Of a DNA stretch of 64,000 nucleotides, positions 28,009-39,087 are shown in pieces (position 1 is the stretch's first letter; every line of letters starts with the position of its first letter). Position numbers and translations under genes: made by a program. The notes beneath the pieces are model-generated. The model was not told the DNA's origin. It did no database searches and saw only the letters and a program-made list of their open reading frames with translations. Origin of the DNA: Mesobacillus sp. S13 (GTDB lineage: Bacteria > Bacillota > Bacilli > Bacillales > Cytobacillaceae); NCBI RefSeq assembly GCF_020422885.1, contig NZ_CP084622.1:3305001-3369000 (forward strand), read 5' to 3'.

Positions 28009-29328
28009 TTAGATATCCGCAATTTCTCTAACTACAATTCTTGAGCCTTCGGTTTTGACAATCCTGACTCTTTTCCCCTTTGCTATAAAGCCACCCTCAC
28101 TGACTGCATCTATGCGTTCATCCTCCACAACAATGGTTCCAGATGGCCTGAGGGGAGTCAATGTGACTCCTTCTACGCCTATCAATTCCAGGCGGTTTTT
28201 ATTGGATACATATCCCTTTTCAGTGCTTGTTGAATCGGTCAGTATGATTCTTTTGAAAAATTTCATCTTTTTTCCAAACACCCTTATCATCAGAATAGAT
28301 AAAACGATGGACGCAGTCAATGCGATCAGTAACGATATCCCCATATGGATCACATTGGCGGAGGCCATGAAAAAGCTAGCTATGATCGCTAATAAACCAA
28401 TAGTTCCAGCTATTCCACCTGGTATGAAGAGCTCGAGCAAGATTAGCCCGACCCCAAGTGCGAATAAAATCAATGTCTCGAAACCAGCGAGACCAGCAAC
28501 CATATGCCCATAGAAGAATAATAACAATGCCGATAAACCGGCAATCCCCGGCAGTCCAAATCCCGGAGAATAAAGTTCAAGAACCAACCCAAGGCTGCCG
28601 ACTGTCATCAGGATTGGAATCACAACAGGATGTGTAATGAATCTCGCTAGCTTTTCCGCGAAAGTCTCATTCACATTCTTGATTTCGGCATCCTCATAAC
28701 CCAGTTTATTTAATAATTCGTTGAGATTTTTTACCGTTCCTTCTGAATAGCCGACTTCAAGCGCCTGATCTGCCGTAAGAGTCAGCAGCTTACCCTTGCC
28801 TGCCCCGAGTTCAGGAAGATCAATGCTGTCATCAGCCATCGCCTGGGCATAAATCGGATTCCTTCCACTTTCGACAGCTGCCGCCTTCATGGCAGCAAAC
28901 CAGTAAGATTCCGCTTTCTTTCCAGCAGTATTGCCCTGCTGGTCGATAATTGCAGCTGATCCCATAGTAGCTCCAGGAACCATATAAATTTCGTCTGTAT
29001 TCAAGGAAATATAGGCACCGGCGGATAACGCTTTTTTATTGACGAAGGCAACTGTTTTCAAGTCAGTACCAGTCAACAGTTTGCCTATCCCATCAGCGGC
29101 ATCAACGACTCCACCAGGTGTATGCACATCAAAAATGATTGCTTCCGCACCAGCCTCTTCCGCCTCCTCCACTGCTCTTTCCAGGAAGGCAAGCAGGCCC
29201 TTTTCGACTGTTTCTTCAATCGGCACCACATAGACTACTTTTTGATCAGCATCTGCTGTGAACGGATTGATCCAGCTGGCAAGTGACAAGAGGATGATGA
29301 TGCTCGCAATCACTGATTTTATTTTCAA
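28009..29328 (-). CDS. yqeZ: NfeD-family membrane protein YqeZ (ClpP-like domain)
   Basis: The 439-residue protein has an N-terminal signal/anchor (about 6-24), a ClpP-like serine protease domain (about 35-215) with the nucleophile region KKALSAGAYIS, four or five membrane helices (about 235-370), and a C-terminal NfeD OB-fold (about 375-439). It partners flotillin in membrane stress. The longer frame starts at ATG 29346, but GGAGGTG lies between it and TTG 29328, so TTG is the start; the length then matches B. subtilis (437). Confidence 0.92.
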   Translation of the reverse strand: MKIKSVIASIIILLSLASWINPFTADADQKVVYVVPIEETVEKGLLAFLERAVEEAEEAGAEAIIFDVHTPGGVVDAADGIGKLLTGTDLKTVAFVNKKALSAGAYISLNTDEIYMVPGATMGSAAIIDQQGNTAGKKAESYWFAAMKAAAVESGRNPIYAQAMADDSIDLPELGAGKGKLLTLTADQALEVGYSEGTVKNLNELLNKLGYEDAEIKNVNETFAEKLARFITHPVVIPILMTVGSLGLVLELYSPGFGLPGIAGLSALLLFFYGHMVAGLAGFETLILFALGVGLILLELFIPGGIAGTIGLLAIIASFFMASANVIHMGISLLIALTASIVLSILMIRVFGKKMKFFKRIILTDSTSTEKGYVSNKNRLELIGVEGVTLTPLRPSGTIVVEDERIDAVSEGGFIAKGKRVRIVKTEGSRIVVREIADI

Positions 29329-29368
29329 TTCGGCACCTCCATTCATAAAAATAAGGCCATAGTGGTAA

Positions 29369-29395
29369 TACGCATTTGAACACGAAAAGGTTTCA
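29369..29395 (-). promoter_or_regulatory. Sigma-W-type promoter of yqeZ-floA
   Basis: On the minus strand TGAAAC (29395-29390), a 17-bp spacer and CGTA (29372-29369) match the extracytoplasmic sigma-W consensus. The B. subtilis yqeZ-yqfA-yqfB operon is a known sigma-W target, so the match is expected. The start site would lie about 35 bp upstream of the TTG. Confidence 0.85.
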
Positions 29396-29533
29396 AAGAT
29401 TTCCTACAGATTTTTAAATTATTTAACTTGAATTGAAATGTTCATTTTTGATGTTAAGATATTCTGCCAATGCTTTCATACCATGGATATTGTATGTTCA
29501 ATTTAAACCTTTGTGGAGCTGGAGCACAAAGGG

Positions 29534-29615
29534 GGCTTATAGAATCTTTCTATATGACCTTTTTAGGAACTCGAACATCTGTTCAGGCTTATAGAATCTT
29601 TCTGTGTGACCTTTT
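29534..29615. repeat. Short direct repeat, two copies
   Basis: A stretch of about 30 bp (ggcttatagaatctttct...tgacctttt) occurs at 29534-29564 and again at 29586-29615 with two differences. It lies in the gene-free interval 29396-29746 between yqeZ and yqeY. I see no coding frame there; function unknown. Confidence 0.75.
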
Positions 29616-29746
29616 GCGGAGGCGGCGGCTCAAGTTCGCCATATAAATCCCAGACTGTGTGCAAATTAGAAGAGAGTACGCAACTTTATATTGACATTTA
29701 CATAGCAAAATTAATTATGTTAGGACAGCTTTTAGTATGCGCTAAA

Positions 29747-29773
29747 AAGGCCGCAAGAATATCCTGCGGCCTT
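29747..29773 (-). terminator. Terminator of rpsU-yqeY
   Basis: The 9-bp GC-rich stem aaggccgca/tgcggcctt is followed on the minus strand by TTTTTAGCGC, 9 bp past the yqeY stop. Confidence 0.85.
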
Positions 29774-29781
29774 CGAGCTTT

Positions 29782-30228
29782 TTATGAAAGGTGTTGTTGT
29801 ACAAGTTTATTAACGAGAGATCCGTCTGCTTTACCTTTTACTTTAGGCATAAGGACAGCCATTACTCTACCCATATCGGCTTTCGATGCCGCACCGGTCT
29901 CCGCGATAGCTTCTTTGACGATTTCCGTCACTTCTTCTTCGCTAAGCTGCTGTGGCATGTAAACTTCGACATGCTTTAGTTCTGTTTGTATCTTTTCAAC
30001 GAGGTCTTGACGACCAGCTTTTTCAAATTCCTGGAGGGAATCTTTGCGTTGTTTCACTTCACGAGAAAGTACAGTTAACTCTTCTTCTTCGGATAATTCC
30101 TGCTTGCCCTGCTTGATTGCTTCATTCTGCAGGGATGCTTTGACCATCCGAATCGTCGTGAGTCTGTCCTTTTCTTTGTTCCTCATCGCTTGTTTTATAT
30201 CATTATTTAAACGCTCGAGCAGGCTCAA
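29782..30228 (-). CDS. yqeY: GatB/YqeY domain protein
   Basis: The 148-residue stand-alone YqeY protein resembles the tRNA-binding C-terminal domain of Gat[29 protein letters not shown] at the N-terminus and [24 protein letters not shown] near the end. Function on tRNA is suspected but not established. The start codon is TTG with GAGGGTGG upstream. It follows rpsU by 16 bp, a pairing conserved in Bacilli. Confidence 0.93.
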   Translation of the reverse strand: MSLLERLNNDIKQAMRNKEKDRLTTIRMVKASLQNEAIKQGKQELSEEEELTVLSREVKQRKDSLQEFEKAGRQDLVEKIQTELKHVEVYMPQQLSEEEVTEIVKEAIAETGAASKADMGRVMAVLMPKVKGKADGSLVNKLVQQHLS

Positions 30229-30244
30229 GTTATTCCACCCTCTC

Positions 30245-30418
30245 TTAGAACTTGCGTTTTCTAGCAGCTTCAGACTTCTTCTTACGCTTTACACTAGGTT
30301 TTTCGTAGAATTCGCGCTTTCTAGCTTCTTGGATAGTACCTGATTTAGATACAGTACGTTTGAAGCGTCGAAGAGCATCTTCAAGCGATTCGTTTTTACG
30401 AACGACAGTTTTAGACAT
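30245..30418 (-). CDS. rpsU: 30S ribosomal protein S21
   Basis: The 57-residue basic protein matches S21 from its first residues ([21 protein letters not shown]) to the Lys/Arg-rich C-terminus, and equals the usual Bacillus length. ATG 30418 follows GGAGGGAGGG; the longer frame is not coding. It is first in the rpsU-yqeY operon behind a strong promoter. Confidence 0.97.
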   Translation of the reverse strand: MSKTVVRKNESLEDALRRFKRTVSKSGTIQEARKREFYEKPSVKRKKKSEAARKRKF

Positions 30419-30483
30419 TCTCTTTCCCTCCCTCCGAGCACAACACACTAACACCAAAACACATGGAAACCATGTACCTTGCA

Positions 30484-30512
30484 ATTATAATATAACACTG
30501 GCAGGAGGTCAA
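30484..30512 (-). promoter_or_regulatory. Sigma-A promoter of rpsU-yqeY
   Basis: TTGACC (30512-30507), a 17-bp spacer and a perfect TATAAT (30489-30484) on the minus strand. The start would be near 30477, giving a leader of about 60 nt. Confidence 0.8.
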
Positions 30513-30628
30513 CTGTATTTAGCCCTTGTTTTTAGAATATGTACTTTTGCACGATAACATTCTGTCTGCAAATTTTATTAGCATGTCCTGTCTGCCTCTT
30601 CATACATATAAATGGGAGGGGGAGTCCA

Positions 30629-31561
30629 ATGGTCTATCTATTATTTTTCCTATTATTCCTTGCCGTCTTCATCGGCGGAATGACATTGCTTCGAAAAGGC
30701 TTATTCGATTTATCCGCAACCAGGATGAAGAATTGGCTGGCCCACATGACCGATACACCAATAAAAGGGTTGATTGCCGGAACCATCGTTACAGCCCTCC
30801 TGCACAGCAGTTCGGCTGTCATGGTCATCACGATCGGCTTGATTTCTGCTGGCCTGTTGAAGTTCTCGAATTCAATCGGAATCATTCTTGGCTCAAATAT
30901 CGGGACCACCTTCACACTTGAAATCATCACGTTCAACATCGACGCCTTTATCGTGCCTTTTGCTGTCATCGGCGCTATCTTAATGGTGATGAGAAATAAA
31001 ACCTGGCGGAACATTGGAGCCATTTCATTTGGGATTGCAGCTGTTTTTGCAGCAATGCGAGGCCTCACCTTCCTCGCTGATCCTGTGACCAGCCTTCCAA
31101 TTGTCGATCACGCCCTCGCGAATTTGAACAATAGCCACTTAATCAGCATTTTTACAGGCATGGTTGTTACAGCCATGATCCAGTCCAGTACAGCGATGAC
31201 TGGAATCATCATGGGGTTTCTGTCTGAAGGGACTCTAAGCATGGATTCAGCAGTAGCTGCGATGCTTGGTGCCAATATCGGGACATGCATTACGGCGATG
31301 CTGGCGTCGATTGGCGCAGGAAAAGAGGCCAGGCTTACCGCATTTGCCCATGTATGGCTGAATATCGCTGGGGCTGCAGTCTTCTATCCATTCATTGACC
31401 AAATTGCCTCATTGGCTGCCTTGACTGCCACAAGACCAGAAGTTCAACTGGCGCATGTAAGTGTCATTTACAATATAATCGCTTCCTTGCTCGTACTGCC
31501 TGTCGCAGAGAAATTCGGCAGGATGATTGAATTCATTCACGGGAGGGAGAAACATTTTTAA
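30629..31561 (+). CDS. yqeW: Na/Pi cotransporter family protein YqeW
   Basis: The 310-residue polytopic membrane protein belongs to the Na+/phosphate cotransporter (NptA/PNaS) family. It has two inverted-topology repeats, each with the Ser-rich signature: ALLHSSSAVMV near 53-63 and MIQSSTAMTG near 187-196. Eight or so hydrophobic helices span the protein. ATG 30629 follows GGGAGGGGGAG; the frame extends 30 codons upstream without support. It lies alone on the plus strand between divergent rpsU and convergent mtaB, as in B. subtilis. Confidence 0.9.
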   Translation: MVYLLFFLLFLAVFIGGMTLLRKGLFDLSATRMKNWLAHMTDTPIKGLIAGTIVTALLHSSSAVMVITIGLISAGLLKFSNSIGIILGSNIGTTFTLEIITFNIDAFIVPFAVIGAILMVMRNKTWRNIGAISFGIAAVFAAMRGLTFLADPVTSLPIVDHALANLNNSHLISIFTGMVVTAMIQSSTAMTGIIMGFLSEGTLSMDSAVAAMLGANIGTCITAMLASIGAGKEARLTAFAHVWLNIAGAAVFYPFIDQIASLAALTATRPEVQLAHVSVIYNIIASLLVLPVAEKFGRMIEFIHGREKHF

Positions 31562-31650
31562 AATCCGGAATTGAGGGCAAAATGAAAGTCGTAAAAAAAT
31601 CGATTTCTACTTTTAAATTTTCGTCGTAACTGTCCTCTTTAAGATTCAAA

Positions 31651-31678
31651 AAAGAGCTGGCGCTTTTGCCAGCTCTTT
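31651..31678. terminator. Bidirectional terminator between yqeW and mtaB
   Basis: A perfect 11-bp stem aaagagctggc/gccagctcttt with a 6-nt loop is flanked by A-rich sequence on the left, giving a T-tract for mtaB. It can also stop yqeW transcription. Confidence 0.85.
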
Positions 31679-31687
31679 CAGATTACT

Positions 31688-33040
31688 TTATATAACAGCA
31701 TGTTCAGCTACAGTTTCATCGTCCAGTACTCGGACGAATTGTCCTTCATTAAATGGATAGCCTGCTTTTGCGATTTTGACCTTCACGATTTTTCCAATCA
31801 TATCTTCGGTAGCAGGGAAAACAACTTTCAAATAGTTGTCGGTATATCCTACATAAAGTCCGCTCTCTGGCTCTTCCTTGTAGATCTCTTCAGGGATGAC
31901 TTCTAGCACTTCATTTTCAAACTGAGATGCATATTCCTTAGCCAGCTGGTTGGAAAGCTCGATCAACCTGTGTACGCGTTCGTTTTTCACATCTTCGTCC
32001 ACCTGGTCTTCCATTCTTGCCGCAGGAGTACCTGTCCGTTTGGAATATGGGAAGACGTGCAGCTCTGAGAATTGATGTTTCTTGATGAAATTATACGTTT
32101 CCATGAATTCTTCTTCCGTTTCACCAGGGAAACCGACAATGATATCAGATGTCACGGCAAGGCCTGGCAATACTTCCTTCAGTCGGTCAAGACGCTCTCC
32201 GAAAAATTCCATTGTGTATTTGCGGCGCATACGTTTTAACACTGTGTCAGATCCGGATTGAAGCGGAATGTGCAAGTGACGGACGATGATATTCGATTGA
32301 TCGATTACCTCGATCACTTCATCTGTAATTTGGCTTGCTTCAATAGAAGAAATGCGCAGGCGCTTTATGCCTTTTACTTGAGCCTCAAGATCCCTAAGAA
32401 GTGCTGCAAGGTTGTAATCCTTCATATCTTCACCATATCCGCCTGTATGGATACCGGTTAGGACGATCTCCTTGTAGCCTGCATCAAAAAGCTGCTGTGC
32501 CTGGCGAATGACCTCTTGTGGATCACGGGATCTCATCAAACCGCGTGCCCATGGAATGATACAGAAAGTACAAAAGTTATTGCAGCCTTCCTGGATTTTC
32601 AATGAAGCTCTTGTACGGTCTGTAAATGCCGGTACATCCAATTCCTCATAAACACGGTTCTTCATGATATTTCCTACAGCATTGATTGGCTGGCGCTCTT
32701 GCTTGTACTGTTCAATATACTCAAGCATTTTAACACGGTCCTGTGTTCCAACGACAATATCAACTCCAGGAATCGCCATGATTTCTGCAGGAGAAGTCTG
32801 CGCATAGCAGCCGGTAACACAAATAACAGCGTCCGGATTTTTGCGCACAGCCCGGCGAATGACCTGGCGGCTCTTTTTGTCTCCTGTATTCGTTACCGTA
32901 CAGGTGTTGATGACATAAACATCTGAGGTAGATTCAAATTCTACCCTCTCGTATCCTTGTTCCTTAAATAATTGCCAGATGGCTTCTGTTTCGTAGTGGT
33001 TAACCTTGCAACCTAGTGTATGAAAAGCAACTGTAGGCAT
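31688..33040 (-). CDS. mtaB: tRNA (N6-threonylcarbamoyladenosine(37)-C2)-methylthiotransferase MtaB
   Basis: The 450-residue radical SAM enzyme converts t6A37 to ms2t6A37 in tRNA. The N-terminal UPF0004 domain binds the auxiliary cluster (cysteines in LGCKVN, NTCTVTN and VTGCYAQ), the radical SAM motif is CNNFCTFC near 150, and a TRAM domain ends the protein (about 380-445). ATG 33040 has GAGGTG with 6-nt spacing; the upstream GTG is part of that site. It is the last gene of the heat-shock operon, 5 bp after rsmE. Confidence 0.95.
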   Translation of the reverse strand: MPTVAFHTLGCKVNHYETEAIWQLFKEQGYERVEFESTSDVYVINTCTVTNTGDKKSRQVIRRAVRKNPDAVICVTGCYAQTSPAEIMAIPGVDIVVGTQDRVKMLEYIEQYKQERQPINAVGNIMKNRVYEELDVPAFTDRTRASLKIQEGCNNFCTFCIIPWARGLMRSRDPQEVIRQAQQLFDAGYKEIVLTGIHTGGYGEDMKDYNLAALLRDLEAQVKGIKRLRISSIEASQITDEVIEVIDQSNIIVRHLHIPLQSGSDTVLKRMRRKYTMEFFGERLDRLKEVLPGLAVTSDIIVGFPGETEEEFMETYNFIKKHQFSELHVFPYSKRTGTPAARMEDQVDEDVKNERVHRLIELSNQLAKEYASQFENEVLEVIPEEIYKEEPESGLYVGYTDNYLKVVFPATEDMIGKIVKVKIAKAGYPFNEGQFVRVLDDETVAEHAVI

Positions 33041-33045
33041 TATCT

Positions 33046-33798
33046 TCACCTCAATAATTCAAAATGATAGGAAACAGCAGACAAGGCATATAGCGGTGCT
33101 GTTTCTGTACGCAAAATGCGCGGTCCGAGACCACAAGCTAAAAATCTATTCTCAGTTAAATGGGCAACTTCCTCGGAGGTAAGTCCTCCTTCAGGACCGA
33201 ATACAATCAGGAGACTGTCTCCTTCTTGCAATTTCGCGAGAGTAGAAGAAAGGACCGACGCTTCGCCCTCCCTTGCCTCTTCCTCATAAGCAACCAGTTT
33301 ATACGTATACTCATCGCTCAATTTAATTAATTCTTTGAGGCTGACAGGTTCCCTCACTGCTGGAACATGGCTGCGATGCGATTGCTCGGCAGCTTCCTTG
33401 GCAATCTTCTGCCAGCGTTCAACCTTTTTGGCAGCTTTCTTGCCGTCCAATTTAACAATTGAGCGGGATGCGGTGAAAGGGACAAATTCAAAGGCACCTA
33501 GTTCAGTACCCTTCTGGATAATCAATTCGAGCTTATCCCCTTTGGGCAGACCGCTCGCAATAACGACATGGACTGGAAGCTCGGTAGTCCCATCCTCCCA
33601 TTTTACAACGTTTGCCACTACGATTTCATCGGTAATTTCTGCAATCTGGCAAACTGCGCTTTTTCCCGTAGCCGTGACACAGATGATTTCGTCCCCAGCC
33701 TTCATCCTCATGACACGTACAATATGATGATAATCATCGCCGCTAATATTGAACTCTTCCATACTCGTTTGTTTTTCAATAAAATACCGCTGCACCAT
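33046..33798 (-). CDS. rsmE: 16S rRNA (uracil(1498)-N3)-methyltransferase
   Basis: The 250-residue SPOUT methyltransferase modifies U1498 of 16S rRNA. An N-terminal PUA-like domain (DDYHHIVRVMRMKAGDEI) is followed by the trefoil-knot domain with LIVFGPEGGLTSEEV near 203 and LGPRILRTETA near 228. ATG has GCAGGTG nearby. It lies between prmA and mtaB; a shortened R1 repeat begins 15 bp upstream of its start. Confidence 0.95.
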   Translation of the reverse strand: MVQRYFIEKQTSMEEFNISGDDYHHIVRVMRMKAGDEIICVTATGKSAVCQIAEITDEIVVANVVKWEDGTTELPVHVVIASGLPKGDKLELIIQKGTELGAFEFVPFTASRSIVKLDGKKAAKKVERWQKIAKEAAEQSHRSHVPAVREPVSLKELIKLSDEYTYKLVAYEEEAREGEASVLSSTLAKLQEGDSLLIVFGPEGGLTSEEVAHLTENRFLACGLGPRILRTETAPLYALSAVSYHFELLR

Positions 33799-33813
33799 AG
33801 CACCTGCTTTCCT

Positions 33814-33878
33814 AAAAGCGCAAGCGCCTTGAGCCGTCCCGACAAGCTTCTAGAGGGCCAGGCACTGGAGCTAGACAT
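33814..33878. repeat. Intergenic repeat R1, copy 4 (internally deleted)
   Basis: The 65-bp element keeps both ends of R1 (aaaagcgcaagcgcctt and ggcactggagctagacat) but lacks the central palindromes. It lies inside the heat-shock operon between prmA and rsmE, close to the rsmE ribosome-binding site. Confidence 0.8.
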
Positions 33879-33914
33879 CTAATAGATTGAATACATAAGA
33901 TTTAACAAGATAGA

Positions 33915-33942
33915 AAAAAGGGGATAAACCGTTCCCCTTTTT
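33915..33942 (-). terminator. Hairpin after prmA, inside the operon
   Basis: The perfect 10-bp stem aaaaagggga/tccccttttt lies 5 bp past the prmA stop. On the minus strand the T-run is within the stem and continues into TTTCTATC. It could partly separate rsmE-mtaB from the upstream genes. Confidence 0.65.
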
Positions 33943-33947
33943 CTCCA

Positions 33948-34886
33948 TTATTTCTTTTTGCTGATGATCGCAACCCAGTCTTCCATAGATATTATCTCCT
34001 CTATTTCAAAGCCAGCATTGATCATTGCATCTTTGACAACTTCTTTCTTCTGTTGGATGATGCCAGAAGTGATGAAGTATCCGCCATTTTTCACGACCTT
34101 GCCTGCATCATCTGCAAAACGCAAAATCACTTCTGCCAGGATATTCGCTACGACAATATCTGCTCCCTCTTCAACACCGTCAAGAAGATTGTTTTGTGAA
34201 ATGGTAGCGACATCGTGGACTTTGTTCAGCTTAAGGTTGAGTTTTGCCACCTGCACTGCTACATCATCCAGATCCATCGCTTCCACTTTTCCAGCCCCCA
34301 GCTTAGCTGCTGCAATACTAAGGACACCTGATCCTGTACCAACGTCCACGACACGGTCACCAGGCTGGACAGTTCTTTCCAGGGCCTGGATACACATGAC
34401 GGTTGTCGGGTGCGTTCCTGTACCGAATGCCATTCCCGGGTCAAGCTCGATGATCAATTCATCTGTGTTGACTGGAGTATAATCCTCCCAAGTTGGAACG
34501 ATCGTGAACTTCTCAGAGATTTTCACAGGGTTGTAGTATTTCTTCCAGGCAGTTGCCCACTCTTCCTCATTCACTTCACTGATTGATACTTTATTCATCC
34601 CGATATCGATATTGTAGATGATCAGGTTATTGATCGCTTCTTTTATCTCATCGACTGTTTCTCCAAGAAAACTATTTACCGGCAGATAAGCTTTTACGAT
34701 AACTCCTTCTTCCGGATAATCGTCTGGATTAAGCTGGTATATTTCCCCGAACTGGTCCTCTCTTTCCTTCTCAAGCTCCAGCGGATCTTCAATTACGACC
34801 CCGCTCGCGCCTGCTTCGTGCAGGATATTGGAAATCGGCTCAACCGCTTCATTTGTAGTTAAAATGCTGATTTCAGACCATTTCAT
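33948..34886 (-). CDS. prmA: Ribosomal protein L11 methyltransferase
   Basis: The 312-residue enzyme trimethylates ribosomal protein L11. The N-terminal substrate-recognition domain (1-60, [11 protein letters not shown]) is joined to a class I SAM domain with [14 protein letters not shown] near 168, [19 protein letters not shown] near 178-196 and VANILAEV near 243. ATG follows GGAGTTGG. It lies 19 bp downstream of dnaJ. Confidence 0.96.
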   Translation of the reverse strand: MKWSEISILTTNEAVEPISNILHEAGASGVVIEDPLELEKEREDQFGEIYQLNPDDYPEEGVIVKAYLPVNSFLGETVDEIKEAINNLIIYNIDIGMNKVSISEVNEEEWATAWKKYYNPVKISEKFTIVPTWEDYTPVNTDELIIELDPGMAFGTGTHPTTVMCIQALERTVQPGDRVVDVGTGSGVLSIAAAKLGAGKVEAMDLDDVAVQVAKLNLKLNKVHDVATISQNNLLDGVEEGADIVVANILAEVILRFADDAGKVVKNGGYFITSGIIQQKKEVVKDAMINAGFEIEEIISMEDWVAIISKKK

Positions 34887-34905
34887 TTATACCAACTCCA
34901 TTCGA

Positions 34906-36033
34906 TTAATCACCTTTAAAGGCACGTTTTACTTTGGAAAAAAAGCCTTCTTCCTGCTCTCCAAGAGGAGACTGACCGCTCACTTCGGCAAACTCACGGA
35001 GAAGCTGCTTTTGCTTTTCAGACAGTTTGGTTGGAGTCACGATACGGACAAGGACATGTTGGTCTCCTGTACCATACCCGCGGACATTCGGTACCCCTTT
35101 TCCTTTCAGGCGGAACTTTGTACCTGTCTGTGTTCCAGCAGGAACTTTCAATTTCACTTTACCATGCAGTGTAGGGACTTCAACTTCATCACCAAGCGCT
35201 GCCTGGACAAAGGTAATCGGCATTTCACAGTAAATATCATCACCGTCACGCTCAAAGAATTCATGCGACCTGATGTGGAAGACAATATAAAGATCGCCTG
35301 CAGGTCCGCCATTGATACCGGCTTCTCCTTTTCCTGCCACTCTCAGCTGCTGGCCATCATCGACACCAGCTGGGATCTTAACATGAATTTTGTTCCTTCT
35401 CGTAACCTTCCCTGTTCCGGAACATGTCTTACATCTTTCTTTGATTTCCTTACCTGACCCATTACAGTGATGACACACCCTGCGGTTAACAATACGTCCA
35501 AATGGCGTGTTTTGTTCCACGCTGATCTGGCCGCTGCCATGACAGTGTTTACATGTATCCACTTTAGTACCTGGTTTTGCACCAGTTCCGTCACATGTAT
35601 CACATTCTTCTTCACGAGGGATTTCGATATCCGTTTCCTTGCCGAATACAGCTTCCTCGAACTTCAAGGTCATCGTGTACTGAAGATCAGCACCCTGCCT
35701 TGGTGCGTTAGGATCACGGCGTCTGCCGCCTCCGCCGCCAAAGAAGGAATTGAAAATGTCTTCGAAACCGCCAAAACCGCCGCCGAAGTCACCGCCGCCG
35801 CCAAATCCCTGGTTAGGGTCGACATGGCCAAACTGGTCATAGTGAGCGCGCTTTTGGTCGTCACTTAATACCTCGTATGCCTCTTTAACTTCTTTGAATT
35901 TTTCGTCTGCTCCCGGCTCTTTATTGATGTCCGGATGGAATTGTTTAGAAAGCTTGCGATAGGCTTTCTTTAATTCATCCTTCGTAGCCGATTTACTGAC
36001 TCCGAGGACTTCATAGTAATCCCGTTTACTCAT
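34906..36033 (-). CDS. dnaJ: Chaperone DnaJ
   Basis: The 375-residue type I Hsp40 has a J domain (1-70) with HPD near 33, a Gly/Phe-rich linker (about 72-105), a zinc domain with four CxxCxGxG repeats ([32 protein letters not shown]) and two beta-sandwich peptide-binding domains. The length equals B. subtilis DnaJ. ATG 36033 is preceded by GGGAGTGG. It is separated from dnaK by 436 bp holding a hairpin and an R2 repeat, which is unusually long for this operon. Confidence 0.97.
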   Translation of the reverse strand: MSKRDYYEVLGVSKSATKDELKKAYRKLSKQFHPDINKEPGADEKFKEVKEAYEVLSDDQKRAHYDQFGHVDPNQGFGGGGDFGGGFGGFEDIFNSFFGGGGGRRRDPNAPRQGADLQYTMTLKFEEAVFGKETDIEIPREEECDTCDGTGAKPGTKVDTCKHCHGSGQISVEQNTPFGRIVNRRVCHHCNGSGKEIKERCKTCSGTGKVTRRNKIHVKIPAGVDDGQQLRVAGKGEAGINGGPAGDLYIVFHIRSHEFFERDGDDIYCEMPITFVQAALGDEVEVPTLHGKVKLKVPAGTQTGTKFRLKGKGVPNVRGYGTGDQHVLVRIVTPTKLSEKQKQLLREFAEVSGQSPLGEQEEGFFSKVKRAFKGD

Positions 36034-36167
36034 GATTACCACTCCCGAATCTTTTCACATAAAGATAATTCTAACATTCCCGTACATTCATACGCAATAT
36101 TTAAAATATCTGGATATGCGGTATTTTGTCTCTTTTTTCAATTCATTAATTGATATGTTAAGTTAGT

Positions 36168-36366
36168 CTGTTGATTTACGTTCCAGGCGCTTCGCTTTCC
36201 GCGGGGCTGGCGGTGAGCCTCCTCGCCGCCGCTGGCGACTGCGGGGTCTCACCTGTCCAGCTGATCCCGCAGGACATTGATTGAGCTTCCTCGAATCTGC
36301 CCACGCACGATGGAAATGCGTTAGCATTTTCGGAGGAGTCTGCGCGCCTTCCACTTCAATCAACAG
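36168..36366. repeat. Intergenic repeat R2, copy A
   Basis: The 199-bp GC-rich element is bounded by a perfect 9-bp inverted repeat (ctgttgatt/aatcaacag). It contains internal palindromes (ggcggtgag...ctcgccgcc and tgcggg...cccgca). It is about 85 percent identical by eye to copy B at 54311. It lies between dnaK and dnaJ. No coding frame looks real. Confidence 0.85.
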
Positions 36367-36416
36367 GATTTTATATCAACAACTACTAAGATTTTATAGA
36401 AGTACTGTTGACATTA

Positions 36417-36454
36417 AAAAAGCCAAAGCCAAGTATTACCTGACTTTGACTTTT
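36417..36454 (-). terminator. Hairpin after dnaK
   Basis: A 14-bp stem with G-U pairs (36418-36431 with 36441-36454) lies 15 bp past the dnaK stop, followed on the minus strand by TTAATG. It may reduce transcription into dnaJ. Confidence 0.7.
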
Positions 36455-36469
36455 CGGTGTTATCGCGTT

Positions 36470-38308
<1,839 letters not shown>

Positions 38309-38337
38309 TTACCTCCTGGATCTTTTATGTAGGCTCT

Positions 38338-38925
38338 TTATTGGTTCACTTTTACCATTGCTGGACGAATGATGCGGTCCTTTAGCATATAGCCTTTTTG
38401 GAATTCTTCAACAACAATGTTAGGACCGTAATTTTCATCTTCAGCCTGCATAACTGCCTGATGAAGATGCGGGTCAAATTCTTTGCCTACAGCTTCAATG
38501 ACTTCAACGCCTTCATTCTTAAGGGCGTCAAGCAAGCTGCGGTAAACCATTTCCACTCCCTGTTTTAGGGATTTCGCCTGTTCATTATCCACATCCATCT
38601 TCAGTGCACGTTCGAAGTTATCGATGGCGGGAAGCAGATCGGTAATAATGTTTTGGGCTCTATATTTAGCGCTCGCTTCAAGTTCAATCCTTGAACGGCG
38701 GCGGAAGTTGTCAAAATCAGCCTGAAGGCGCAGGTAACGGTTGTCAGCTTCATCAAGCTTGCCTTCCAATTCAGCCAATTTCTGCTCCATTGTGACTTGC
38801 TGTTTTTCTTGAGCTGGAATTTCTTCAGTTTGTTCAGAAGCTTCGTTTTCGGCAAAAACCTCTTCAACCGTTTCTTCTTCCGTCTGGCTGTTCAATTCTT
38901 GCTCAGTGTTTCTCTCTTCTGTCAA
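38338..38925 (-). CDS. grpE: Nucleotide exchange factor GrpE
   Basis: The 195-residue GrpE has an acidic, disordered N-terminus (1-55), a long coiled coil ([28 protein letters not shown]) and a C-terminal beta domain with [10 protein letters not shown] and [16 protein letters not shown]. It releases ADP from DnaK. The start codon is TTG with GGGAGGTGAG ahead of it. Confidence 0.96.
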   Translation of the reverse strand: MTEERNTEQELNSQTEEETVEEVFAENEASEQTEEIPAQEKQQVTMEQKLAELEGKLDEADNRYLRLQADFDNFRRRSRIELEASAKYRAQNIITDLLPAIDNFERALKMDVDNEQAKSLKQGVEMVYRSLLDALKNEGVEVIEAVGKEFDPHLHQAVMQAEDENYGPNIVVEEFQKGYMLKDRIIRPAMVKVNQ

Positions 38926-39087
38926 GTTAACTCACCTCCCTAAAAGTGTCGCGGCATGTGATGCCTCATTGTACCAGGCAGTGCCCGGATTGATTTATAT
39001 TTCAACGAAGCAAACATGCTTCAGTAGAAAACACATGAGAATTCAGGATGGAACAGGCTGCTCCACCCTTAATCAATATTTCCATGC

